Below are positions 32,908-40,469 of a stretch of DNA of 64,000 nucleotides, one piece after another. Made by a program: the position numbers and the translations under genes. Positions within the stretch are counted from its first letter, which is position 1. Each line of letters starts with the position of its first letter. The notes under the pieces are model-generated. The model was not told where the DNA came from. It did not search any database and saw nothing but the letters and a program-made list of their open reading frames with translations. This DNA comes from Cellulophaga sp. HaHa_2_95 (GTDB taxonomy: Bacteria > Bacteroidota > Bacteroidia > Flavobacteriales > Flavobacteriaceae), in NCBI RefSeq assembly GCF_019278565.1, contig NZ_CP058988.1, positions 1,798,001 through 1,862,000 on the forward strand, given 5' to 3'.

Positions 32908-34284
32908 ATGAATTTTAAAACATCTATACTGAAGCAAAGCATGATGTCCATTTTGCTTTTTTTAGTGCTAACGTCATGTAAAAAAGAAGATACTATAGCA
33001 TCTGAAATAAAACAGAGTAGTGAGAAAATGATTTTGTCCTTCTCATTTTTAGTTGCTGATAACCCAATGTTATCTAATGATATTGAGGCTACGATTAATA
33101 AGGAGACGAAAACAATAACTGCAATATTTGATGAAGGAACCGCTATAGATGTGCTTGTTCCTACCGTTATTTATTCAGATACTGCCACTATTTTTCCCAT
33201 TTCGAAAGTAGCAACAGATTTTTCTAATTCTGTTGAATATACAGTTACGGCCGAAGATGGTACTGAAAGTTTGTATACTACAACATGTACGGTTTTAGAA
33301 AAAACATGTATTGGATTAGCTTTAAAAACTTCAGGACCAATTGTGGTCACAGAGGATAACCAAATAATCAAGGATTTATTTATTACAGCTACGTCTAGTG
33401 ACGCTGTAGCCATAACTGGATTTTCTGGTGTTACAATTTCAAATTGTATCATAGCATATACTGGGGCCAATATGGGGATTAAATTTTCTAATGCAGATAA
33501 TTTGACCATAGAAAATTGCTCAATTAAGTATATCAATGCTCCAGCAAAGGGACCATTGCCCGATGCAGAAAGAAATTGTATAGATGGATTTAATTCTAAA
33601 GATTTAATTATAAATCAAGTGCGCGTTGAAGATGGTTCTACTGGAGTTCGGATGAACCAATGTGATAATTCTAAAATTACTTTTTTAGAAGGGTACAATA
33701 TGAGAGGTCCTTATCCTAGAGGTCAGCTTGTTCAGTATGATAAATGTGACGGAGGTTTATTAGAAAACTTTTCGGTTATCAACGACAGAGAAATAGCTTG
33801 GACAGAGGATAATATTAGTATTTATAAAAGCGGTGGACAAGAAATTAAAAAAGGACTAATTATAGGGAATAATAGCCCATATGGTGTTGGTATCTTATTT
33901 GAAGATCAAAGTGATCCACAGGCTAGAGGTGGACTCGGTGGCTTGGTAGAAGATGTTGATTTGTTGCAAATGGGTAACGGGGCGGTCTCGTCGGTAGACG
34001 GCTCAGGTAATGTCATATTTAGGAGAGTACGAGTAAAGAATAATATTTGTGGAGATTTAGGACAAAATCGAGGGGTGCCATTGTCTAATTCCTTGGTTTT
34101 TTCTGGTTTTGGAACAGAACCTGCATTAGGGGGGAATCAAATTTTAGAAGCTGTAGTTTTTAATATGTGCAACCCTAATAATATTGTTTATCCTATGGAT
34201 AAATTTGACATAATTGATTACACGGTAGATACAGATTTTATGGAACGTGAGGCAATTATGCTTAATTTTTGTGATCTTAATTAA
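32908..34284 (+). CDS. Lipoprotein with a right-handed parallel beta-helix domain
   Basis: A 458-residue protein with a lipoprotein signal ending LVLTSC. Residues about 35-130 form a short domain common in Bacteroidota lipoproteins (MILSFSFLVADNP to YTVTAEDGTESLYT). Residues about 150-440 contain repeated strands of NosD or pectate-lyase-like type (ISNCIIAYTGANMGIKFSNADNLTIENCSI in parts), consistent with a beta-helix. A polysaccharide-binding or -cleaving role on the surface is possible, but no catalytic residues could be assigned. Confidence 0.75.
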   Translation: MNFKTSILKQSMMSILLFLVLTSCKKEDTIASEIKQSSEKMILSFSFLVADNPMLSNDIEATINKETKTITAIFDEGTAIDVLVPTVIYSDTATIFPISKVATDFSNSVEYTVTAEDGTESLYTTTCTVLEKTCIGLALKTSGPIVVTEDNQIIKDLFITATSSDAVAITGFSGVTISNCIIAYTGANMGIKFSNADNLTIENCSIKYINAPAKGPLPDAERNCIDGFNSKDLIINQVRVEDGSTGVRMNQCDNSKITFLEGYNMRGPYPRGQLVQYDKCDGGLLENFSVINDREIAWTEDNISIYKSGGQEIKKGLIIGNNSPYGVGILFEDQSDPQARGGLGGLVEDVDLLQMGNGAVSSVDGSGNVIFRRVRVKNNICGDLGQNRGVPLSNSLVFSGFGTEPALGGNQILEAVVFNMCNPNNIVYPMDKFDIIDYTVDTDFMEREAIMLNFCDLN

Positions 34285-34293
34285 ATGTAAATA

Positions 34294-35120
34294 ATGCTTA
34301 CAATACAATCTCCTGTAGTTTCGTCAAAATGGCTGTATGCACATTTAAACGATCCTAATTTGATAATTTTACACGCATGCATTTCAAGTCCAGTATCGGA
34401 AGCTCTTTCAGAAAATAGGAACATTAGCATTGAAGGTGCGCGTTATTTTGATTTAAAAACTAATTTTTCGGAAAAGGAAAGTCTTTATCCTACTATGGTG
34501 CCAAGTCCAGAGCAGTTTCAGAAAGAGTGTCAAAAACTAGGAATTGATCAAGATAGTATACTGGTGGTGTACGATGCTTTAGGAATTTACTGGAGCCCTA
34601 GAGTTTGGTGGCTATGTAGAGCTATGGGGCATCCTAATATTGCCGTTTTAGACGGAGGTTTACCAGAATGGATTCTTCATAATTTACCTTCTGAAGAAAA
34701 TAGGAAAGAAACGTATGTAAAAGGAAATTTTACAGCGTCTTTCAATAACGGAGCGGTTGTTAGTTTTAATGATGTTTTTGAAAATACGATATCAGAATTA
34801 GCTTTACTTATTGATGCGCGATCGCAAGGTAGATTCAAAGAAACAGCGGCGGAACCTAGAAAAGGCTTGAGAAGTGGGAGTATTCCTAAATCCATAAATA
34901 TCCCGTACACTGAAGTGTTGCGAGGTGGTAAATCAAATCTAAGGGAGAATTAGCTGTAGTTTTTAATAGGCTAAAGAATGAAAGCAAACCATTTATATTT
35001 AGTTGTGCTTCGGGAGTAAAAGCATGTATACTATTGTTAGCGAGTGAACTAGTGGGAATTCAAAATAAAAAATCTGTCTATGATGGCTCATGGACAGAGT
35101 GGGTGCAAAGAGTATTGTAA
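34294..35120 (+). pseudogene. Thiosulfate/3-mercaptopyruvate sulfurtransferase, broken by a one-base frameshift
   Basis: The first frame (34294-34953) encodes 219 residues with the N-terminal rhodanese domain (YDALGIYWSPRVWWLCRAMGH, VLDGGLPEW) and the start of the second (LLIDARSQGRF, GSIPKSINIPY). It then stops at TAG 34951. The reading continues in the -1 frame from about 34941 to the TAA at 35118-35120: KGELAVVFNRL, PFIFSCASGVKAC and YDGSWTEWVQ. The catalytic-cysteine loop CASGVKAC is therefore beyond the shift and missing from the first frame. A single missing A after CTA around 34941 explains it. No slippery heptamer is visible. It is either a recent pseudogene or a sequencing error. Confidence 0.88.
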
Positions 35121-35123
35121 ATT

Positions 35124-35639
35124 TTATTTTCCTTCGGTATACGTTTTCCAGTCTTTTTCCTTGTGAATATTGTCTCCAAAGTATTTCGCTATTTGTAAAA
35201 ATGCATCAGGTTTTTGATATCCGGGAATAGGAGAAAGCATATTCATTTTTTCATCTAAAAATATCGTAGTAGGATAGCTTAGTTTTCCTTGCATTAATGC
35301 AGCCGCAAATTCGTGGTATCCATTTCTTCCAGATGGAATAAATTTAAAAGTTTTTCCTTTGAATTCAATAGGTTCTTTGCCTTCTCCATCTAGTTTTACC
35401 ATATAGAAATTCTTTTCCATATAGGCTGCAACAGTAGCATCCTGAAAAGTGTCCTTATCCATTTTTTTGCACCAGCCGCACCAATCCGTATATACATCGA
35501 TAAATATTTTCTTCGGATTTTTATCTGTTTCGGCTAGTTTGGCAGCTTCTTCCCAAGTTAGCCAAGTAACTTCTTGAGCATTTGTAGTAAACACATTAAG
35601 CATACTAATTATAAAAACGGAGTAAAAGAATGATTTCAT
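35124..35639 (-). CDS. Secreted thioredoxin-fold protein with CGWC active site
   Basis: A 171-residue protein with a Sec signal peptide ending TTNAQ. The redox motif WCGWCKKMD is intact, preceded by KIFIDVYTD, and the cis-proline region reads SYPTTIFLD. This is the DUF255/thioredoxin_7-like group of periplasmic Bacteroidota thiol proteins. It probably reduces or isomerises envelope disulfides. Its stop codon lies three bases from the end of the convergent sulfurtransferase pseudogene. Confidence 0.9.
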   Translation of the reverse strand: MKSFFYSVFIISMLNVFTTNAQEVTWLTWEEAAKLAETDKNPKKIFIDVYTDWCGWCKKMDKDTFQDATVAAYMEKNFYMVKLDGEGKEPIEFKGKTFKFIPSGRNGYHEFAAALMQGKLSYPTTIFLDEKMNMLSPIPGYQKPDAFLQIAKYFGDNIHKEKDWKTYTEGK

Positions 35640-35723
35640 TTTGTACTATTTTGATTGTTTAGTCTCTAAACCTATTCAAAAATAACGTTTTAATTACTAT
35701 TTTATTTTCAGGAACCATAAAAC

Positions 35724-35757
35724 ATAAAAAAACCCTGCAAGGCAGGATTTTTTTTAG
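35724..35757 (-). terminator. Terminator of lysA
   Basis: CCTGC pairs with GCAGG, extended through a mismatch by A and T runs. It lies just past the lysA stop codon, and the minus-strand T run marks its main direction. Confidence 0.75.
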
Positions 35758-35776
35758 TGTCTAATACTGTAAAGTT

Positions 35777-37015
35777 TTATTTAGCGGTAGCCTTCTCTTT
35801 TTTAGAAAAAAGGTTTTTTACGTCTACTTGATTTTTTATAATATCATCTAATGTTTCGCGCTCTCTAATTAAAACAGCTTCTCCTTTGTGCCATAATACT
35901 TCGGCAGGTCTAAATCTGCTATTATAGTTACTCGCCATGGTAAAGCAATAAGCGCCAGCATTTTTAAACGTAAGAATATCACCTTCAGATATTTCAGTAA
36001 TTCTACGGTTGCTAGCAAAAGTATCTGTTTCGCAAATATAGCCTACTACAGAATAGTAACGTTCTCTACCTTCTGGGTTTGAGATATTCTCTATTTGATG
36101 GTAAGATCCATAAAGCATAGGGCGTATCAAGTGATTAAAACCAGAATCAATACTAGCAAAAACTGTAGATGTTGTTTGTTTAACAACATTTACTTTTGCA
36201 AGAAATTGGCCCGCTTCGCTTACTAGAAATTTACCTGGCTCAAAAGCTAGGGTTAATTCTTTCCCGTATTCTTTACAGAAAGCATTGAACTTTTCAGTTA
36301 GTTTACTTCCTAATTCTTCTATGTTTGTTTCAATATCTCCTTCTTTATAAGGTACTTTAAAACCACTTCCAAAATCAATAAAGTCCAATTCCTTGAAGTT
36401 TTTAGCAGTTTCAAACAATATTTCAGAAGCATAAAGGAATACATCAATATCTAAAATGTCACTTCCAGTATGCATATGAATACCGTTGATATGCATTTGA
36501 GTAAGTTCTACAATACGTAATAAATGAGGTATTTGATGTATGCTTATTCCAAATTTAGAATCAATATGACCTACAGAAATGTTAGAGTTTCCTCCAGCCA
36601 TAACATGAGGGTTAATGCGGATACAAACCGGAACTTTAGGAAACTTACTTCCAAATTGTTCTAATATAGATAGGTTGTCAATATTGATGCGTACACCTAA
36701 TTTAGCAGCTTCCTCAATTTCTTCTAAAGAAACTCCATTAGGGGTAAAGATGATGTTTTCGGGTTTGAAACCAGCAAGAAGACCTAATTGTACTTCTTGA
36801 ATAGAAACAGTATCTAAGCCACTACCAAGGCTATTCATTAGTTTTAATATGGTAATATTGGATAGCGCTTTTGCGGCGTAATTTAATTTTAATTTTTTAA
36901 CTCCACTAAAGGCGTTAGTAAGCCTGTTGAACTGAGCTATTATTTTTTCAGAATCATACACATAAACCGGATCTCCGTAGGTTTTTGCTATGTTCAATAA
37001 ATCGTGATTCGTCAT
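35777..37015 (-). CDS. lysA: Diaminopimelate decarboxylase
   Basis: From the ATG at 37015 the protein has 412 residues; an upstream TTG at 37036 would add seven. The PLP lysine lies in LKLNYAAKALSN, and HMHTGSDI, FGSGFKVPY, FEPGKFLV and the late CETDTF plus GAYCFTMASNYN are the substrate- and cofactor-binding motifs of the fold III decarboxylases. It makes lysine from meso-diaminopimelate in the cytoplasm. Monocistronic here. Confidence 0.94.
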   Translation of the reverse strand: MTNHDLLNIAKTYGDPVYVYDSEKIIAQFNRLTNAFSGVKKLKLNYAAKALSNITILKLMNSLGSGLDTVSIQEVQLGLLAGFKPENIIFTPNGVSLEEIEEAAKLGVRINIDNLSILEQFGSKFPKVPVCIRINPHVMAGGNSNISVGHIDSKFGISIHQIPHLLRIVELTQMHINGIHMHTGSDILDIDVFLYASEILFETAKNFKELDFIDFGSGFKVPYKEGDIETNIEELGSKLTEKFNAFCKEYGKELTLAFEPGKFLVSEAGQFLAKVNVVKQTTSTVFASIDSGFNHLIRPMLYGSYHQIENISNPEGRERYYSVVGYICETDTFASNRRITEISEGDILTFKNAGAYCFTMASNYNSRFRPAEVLWHKGEAVLIRERETLDDIIKNQVDVKNLFSKKEKATAK

Positions 37016-37299
37016 TGCAATATAATTTTGAAGCAAATCTATACTTCTTCTTGGTTTTGAACAAAATAAAACATCAAAAAACCAAAATACAACAAATTGT
37101 TTTATTTAAAACAAATAAAGCCCGTTCGGCTGTCGTGCTGCTGGTATTTCTAGGTTTTTATGCCTTTTAGAGAGAATCAAGGGGCGCAAGGAATGGATTT
37201 TTTAGGTGAATAGAGCTGGAAATAGGCTATTTTTTGTGCCTATTTTAAAATTTAAGAGATAGCTTTCTAATTTCATTAGGGTAATTAGCAATGGTTTGC
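37016..37299. other. Divergent intergenic region between lysA and sucC
   Basis: No gene is recognised. It should hold the lysA promoter, but no exact TAnnTTTG was found on the minus strand. A hairpin (AAATAGGC with GCCTATTT) at 37220-37245 has no T run and is unassigned. Confidence 0.45.
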
Positions 37300-37307
37300 T
37301 ATTTTTG
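37300..37307 (+). promoter_or_regulatory. Candidate -7 promoter element of sucC
   Basis: TATTTTTG matches TAnnTTTG, 29 bases before the sucC ATG. No clear TTG lies at the -33 position. Confidence 0.48.
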
Positions 37308-37336
37308 TCATCATTAAATAAAGACACGATTTACTT

Positions 37337-38527
37337 ATGAATCTTCACGAATATCAAGGAAAAGAAATTTTAGCAAGTTTTGGGGTACGTATCCAAAGAG
37401 GAATTGTAGCTCACAATGCAAAAGAAGCTGTAGATGCTGCAAAGCAATTAACAGCAGAAACAGGAACTGGATGGCACGTTATAAAAGCACAAGTTCACGC
37501 TGGTGGCCGCGGAAAAGGTGGTGGTGTTAAATTGGCTAAAAATTTAAAAGAAGTTGAAGAAATTGCAGGACAAATCATTGGAATGAATTTGATTACGCCT
37601 CAAACTTCTGCTGAAGGTAAAAAAGTTCATCAAGTATTGGTTGCTGAAGATGTTTATTACCCAGGTGCTAGTGAAACGAATGAGTTTTACATGTCTGTGT
37701 TATTAAACCGTGGTACTGGTAGAAATATGATTATGTATTCTACAGAAGGTGGTATGGATATCGAAGAAGTGGCCGAAAGTACGCCACATTTAATTTTTAC
37801 AGAAGAAATTGATCCTGCAACAGGGTTATTACCTTTTCAAGCACGTAAGATTGCCTTTAACTTAGGTTTGTCCGGTACTGCTTTTAAAGAAATGACAAAG
37901 TTCGTAGCGTCTTTATATAAAGCATATGTTGAAAGTGATTCAAGTATGTTTGAAATCAACCCAGTTCTAAAAACTTCGGATGATAAAATCATGGCTGTAG
38001 ATGCTAAAGTATCGATAGATGATAACGCATTATACAGAAGAAAGCAATATGCAGAAATGCGTGACCTTCGTGAAGAGAATGCTATTGAAGTTGAAGCAGG
38101 TGCTTTAGGTTTAAATTATGTAGATCTTGAAGGTAATGTTGGATGTATGGTTAACGGTGCTGGTTTAGCAATGGCAACTATGGATTTAATTAAGCAAGCA
38201 GGTGGTGAGCCAGCTAACTTTTTAGATGTTGGTGGTACTGCTGATGCCGCTCGTGTTGAGGCTGCTTTCAAGATTATCTTAAAAGATCCTGCAGTTAAAG
38301 CGATATTGATTAACATTTTTGGTGGTATCGTTCGTTGTGATCGTGTTGCTCAAGGTGTCATTGATGCTTATAAAAACATGGGAACTATAAACGTGCCAAT
38401 CATTGTTCGTTTACAAGGAACAAATGCTGATTTAGCAAAAGAATTGATCGATAATTCTGGTTTAGATGTACAGTCTGCTGTACAATTCCAAGAAGCTGCA
38501 GACAAAGTTAAAGCAGTTTTGAGTTAA
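37337..38527 (+). CDS. sucC: Succinyl-CoA synthetase (ADP-forming) beta subunit
   Basis: A 396-residue protein starting [17 protein letters not shown], with the ATP-grasp motif [13 protein letters not shown], the FEINP metal-binding segment, and [25 protein letters not shown] and [11 protein letters not shown] in the CoA-ligase part. It works with SucD in the citric acid cycle. sucD does not follow; a strong terminator does, so the two subunits are encoded apart, as is common in Bacteroidota. Confidence 0.97.
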   Translation: MNLHEYQGKEILASFGVRIQRGIVAHNAKEAVDAAKQLTAETGTGWHVIKAQVHAGGRGKGGGVKLAKNLKEVEEIAGQIIGMNLITPQTSAEGKKVHQVLVAEDVYYPGASETNEFYMSVLLNRGTGRNMIMYSTEGGMDIEEVAESTPHLIFTEEIDPATGLLPFQARKIAFNLGLSGTAFKEMTKFVASLYKAYVESDSSMFEINPVLKTSDDKIMAVDAKVSIDDNALYRRKQYAEMRDLREENAIEVEAGALGLNYVDLEGNVGCMVNGAGLAMATMDLIKQAGGEPANFLDVGGTADAARVEAAFKIILKDPAVKAILINIFGGIVRCDRVAQGVIDAYKNMGTINVPIIVRLQGTNADLAKELIDNSGLDVQSAVQFQEAADKVKAVLS

Positions 38528-38555
38528 TATAAAAGTACTCAAAAAATATATTTCC

Positions 38556-38594
38556 AAAATGGGCAATGTTATCTTAACATTGCCCATTTTTTTT
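38556..38594 (+). terminator. Strong terminator of sucC
   Basis: A perfect 16-bp stem (AAAATGGGCAATGTTA with its complement) with a three-base loop and a long T run, about 30 bases after the sucC stop codon. Confidence 0.92.
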
Positions 38595-38777
38595 GTTTTC
38601 AATAGAAGTAGGTAATAGTTGAAAATAGTGTAAGGATTTCAGGAGATGTTTTAAGAATCCTATAGGTTAAAAAGCAAATTGTTAATTTTTTAATAAGTAA
38701 GAATAATCTTTCTTTTTTTGCTGCAATTTTAACCTAGTGTTAAATGCTTTAACGATGCGTTAAGTCTGCCTTTAGAC
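38595..38777. other. Intergenic stretch without a recognised gene
   Basis: The AT-rich stretch after the sucC terminator and before the next promoter shows no open frame, RNA gene or repeat that I can support. Confidence 0.4.
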
Positions 38778-38809
38778 TTGTATTTTGAAGCTTATAAGTT
38801 TTAATTTTG
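38778..38809 (+). promoter_or_regulatory. Candidate promoter with long leader for the small secreted protein
   Basis: TTG at 38778-38780, a 21-base spacer and TAATTTTG at 38802-38809 fit the Bacteroidota pattern. The ATG is 130 bases further on, giving an unusually long 5' leader of about 120 bases with no ORF. Confidence 0.5.
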
Positions 38810-38939
38810 ACATGAGATTAGGAAACGCATCATGAAGTTAAGGATGTGTTAAAGTGAAATTCGAGTGTAACATAATAGTTTGTGAGGCGTCTTTCTAATA
38901 TCATCAATTAATCAGTTATCAATCTTAAAACAAATTATC

Positions 38940-39275
38940 ATGAGAAAATTAAGTTTAGTATTCGTAAGTACATTATTACTATTATCAGGTTCAGTTCTAG
39001 CAAATGACAAAAAGAAATCTGACGAACCTGCAAAAAAATTATCAACTCAAATTGCTACATTATTAAGCAATAGTTCTTTAATCGTTGAAGACGACTTAAC
39101 AGCTAATGTTCTTTTTACTTTAAATGAGGACAGAGAAATTGTAGTATTATCTGTTACTACAAATAGTGAAATAGTAGAGCAGTTTGTAAAATCAAAATTG
39201 AATTACCAAAAAGTAAGTCTAGAAGATTACCGTGAAGGAAGAACCTATACTGTTCCAGTAAGAATTACGGAGTAA
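38940..39275 (+). CDS. Small secreted protein, possible TonB C-terminal-like fold
   Basis: A 111-residue protein with a signal peptide (MRKLSLVFVSTLLLLSGSVLA) and a lysine-rich linker. The mature part (TANVLFTLNEDREIVVLSV, then FVKSKLNYQKV and TYTVPVRITE) has the strand-helix-strand order of TonB C-terminal-like domains; that resemblance is weak and inferred. Similar short secreted proteins are common in flavobacteria without known function. Transcribed alone, with a long leader and a palindromic terminator. Confidence 0.75.
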   Translation: MRKLSLVFVSTLLLLSGSVLANDKKKSDEPAKKLSTQIATLLSNSSLIVEDDLTANVLFTLNEDREIVVLSVTTNSEIVEQFVKSKLNYQKVSLEDYREGRTYTVPVRITE

Positions 39276-39299
39276 GTATTTTTATTTATGTTGATCACA

Positions 39300-39333
39300 A
39301 AAAAAATCCTGAGTTAACTCAGGATTTTTTTTT
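39300..39333. terminator. Bidirectional terminator overlapping the end of the DUF1456 gene
   Basis: A near-perfect palindrome centred on GTTAAC with A runs before and T runs after. The final codons and the stop codon of the minus-strand DUF1456 gene (39319-39321) lie within its right arm. Confidence 0.85.
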
Positions 39334-39687
39334 GTTTTTATAATTTCCGTGGATAACGTTTTTATCTACTTTCTTCTCTTGTTTTGCTTTAAAGTCAGGA
39401 TCGTATCCTTTTTTTGCTTGTGGGCCTTTTTTAATCGCGGCTAATTCAGCTTTTGGATTTTTTGGATTCTCTTTGGTTCCTCTAAAGTGAATTACTAGGG
39501 CGTTTAAAAAGTTACGCAGTATTTGATCACCACATTCCATGTAGTTTGGATGGTCTTCCTTTCTGAAAAATGCGCCAAGCTCTGCTTTAGAGATCTTAAA
39601 ATCTACAAGTTTCAAAATGTCTACAATTTCATCATCCCTCAACATTAGTGCTACTCTTAGCTTCTTAAGAATATCATTATTAGTCAT
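39319..39687 (-). CDS. DUF1456 protein (YehS-like)
   Basis: A 122-residue protein with two short DUF1456 repeats: NDILKKLRVALMLRDDEIVDILKL, and a second helical unit with YMECGDQILRNFLNALVIHFRG. The C-terminal 45 residues are lysine-rich and probably disordered, ending inside the shared terminator. Function is unknown; a nucleic-acid-associated role is suggested only by the basic tail. Confidence 0.9.
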   Translation of the reverse strand: MTNNDILKKLRVALMLRDDEIVDILKLVDFKISKAELGAFFRKEDHPNYMECGDQILRNFLNALVIHFRGTKENPKNPKAELAAIKKGPQAKKGYDPDFKAKQEKKVDKNVIHGNYKNKKKS

Positions 39688-39815
39688 ATAATCTAATTTT
39701 GCTGCAAGGTACTATTTTATACTAAAGTTCTTGATTTTTTCTATTTGTTTCCTATAATCAGCTATGTATTAATGAAGCATGCTGCCATGTTTCTAGTCTA
39801 ACAACCCTAAGTAGT

Positions 39816-39858
39816 GTCATTTTGTCATTTTTAAAAATCTATTTGATGACAAAATGAC
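39816..39858. promoter_or_regulatory. Inverted repeat upstream of hsp20, candidate heat-shock operator
   Basis: A perfect 13-bp inverted repeat (GTCATTTTGTCAT and ATGACAAAATGAC) separated by 17 bases lies 76 bases before the hsp20 ATG. Each arm itself contains the direct repeat GTCAttttGTCA. It is not the CIRCE element (TTAGCACTC type). There is no T run suited to termination, so an operator for the downstream gene is the more likely reading. Confidence 0.55.
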
Positions 39859-39933
39859 GCTGTTTGTGCCTTGGTATGTATTTTGTCTATTGAATATCAA
39901 AGAACAAATATTTCTAATTAAAAAAATATAGTT

Positions 39934-40371
39934 ATGAGTACAGTAAATAAGAATGTAGTATCTATTCCGGCATTAATGAATGAATTGTTTAAACCAGATT
40001 GGTTTGGTGGCGCCGAAGTATTAAATAGTAAAGTTCCTGCGGTGAATATAAAAGAGGATGATACTTCTTTTGTATTAGAATTGGTGGCTCCAGGAAGAAA
40101 AAAAGAGGACTTCAAAATTGAAATCGATAATGATTTATTAAGTGTTTCATTTGAGTCTAAGAAAGAAGTTGCTGAGGACAAGGAAGTAGAAAAAGTAAAA
40201 CATACTAGAAAGGAGTATTCTTTTTCATCTTTTAAAAGAGCCTTTACCTTACCAGAATCGGTAAATAAGGAAGCTATTAATGCAAGTTATGAAAACGGAA
40301 TTTTAAGTTTTAATCTTCCTAAAAAGGAAGAAGCATTACCAAAGCCAAAGCGATTAATAGAATTGGCGTAA
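39934..40371 (+). CDS. Small heat-shock protein, Hsp20/alpha-crystallin family
   Basis: A 145-residue protein. The alpha-crystallin domain spans about residues 30-130 (VPAVNIKEDDTSFVLELVAPGRKKEDFKIEIDND start, then FSSFKRAFTLPESVNKEAI and ENGILSFNLPK). It is a cytoplasmic ATP-independent holdase that keeps unfolded proteins soluble. The N-terminal arm is short. The gene has its own upstream inverted repeat and terminator, consistent with stress control. Confidence 0.94.
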   Translation: MSTVNKNVVSIPALMNELFKPDWFGGAEVLNSKVPAVNIKEDDTSFVLELVAPGRKKEDFKIEIDNDLLSVSFESKKEVAEDKEVEKVKHTRKEYSFSSFKRAFTLPESVNKEAINASYENGILSFNLPKKEEALPKPKRLIELA

Positions 40372-40432
40372 TGTAGTATGAAATTATGTTAACCGAAAGG
40401 TTCTCATGATGGTTGGTTTAAGTTGGTTAGTT

Positions 40433-40469
40433 AAAAGCGCCTCGGAATGCTACCGAGGCGCTTTTTTTA
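40433..40469. terminator. Bidirectional terminator between hsp20 and uvrB
   Basis: A perfect 13-bp stem (AAAAGCGCCTCGG with CCGAGGCGCTTTT) with a seven-base loop. The uvrB stop codon (40467-40469) lies in its T run. Confidence 0.9.

Noticed and set aside
34930..34955. Programmed -1 frameshifting in the sulfurtransferase gene
   Set aside because: There is no slippery heptamer or following structure at the shift; a simple base loss is more likely.
36985..37170. A 61-residue plus-strand frame in the lysA-sucC gap
   Set aside because: It overlaps the lysA start, has no ribosome site, and its sequence shows no signal or family feature.
37130..37180. A possible tRNA in the GC-richer part of the lysA-sucC gap (GTTCGGC segment)
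   Set aside because: No matching acceptor stem, anticodon arm or GGTTCGAATCC-type T arm could be built.
39816..39858. The inverted repeat before hsp20 as a transcription terminator of the DUF1456 or hsp20 gene
   Set aside because: The loop is 17 bases, there is no proper T run, and both genes are transcribed away from it.
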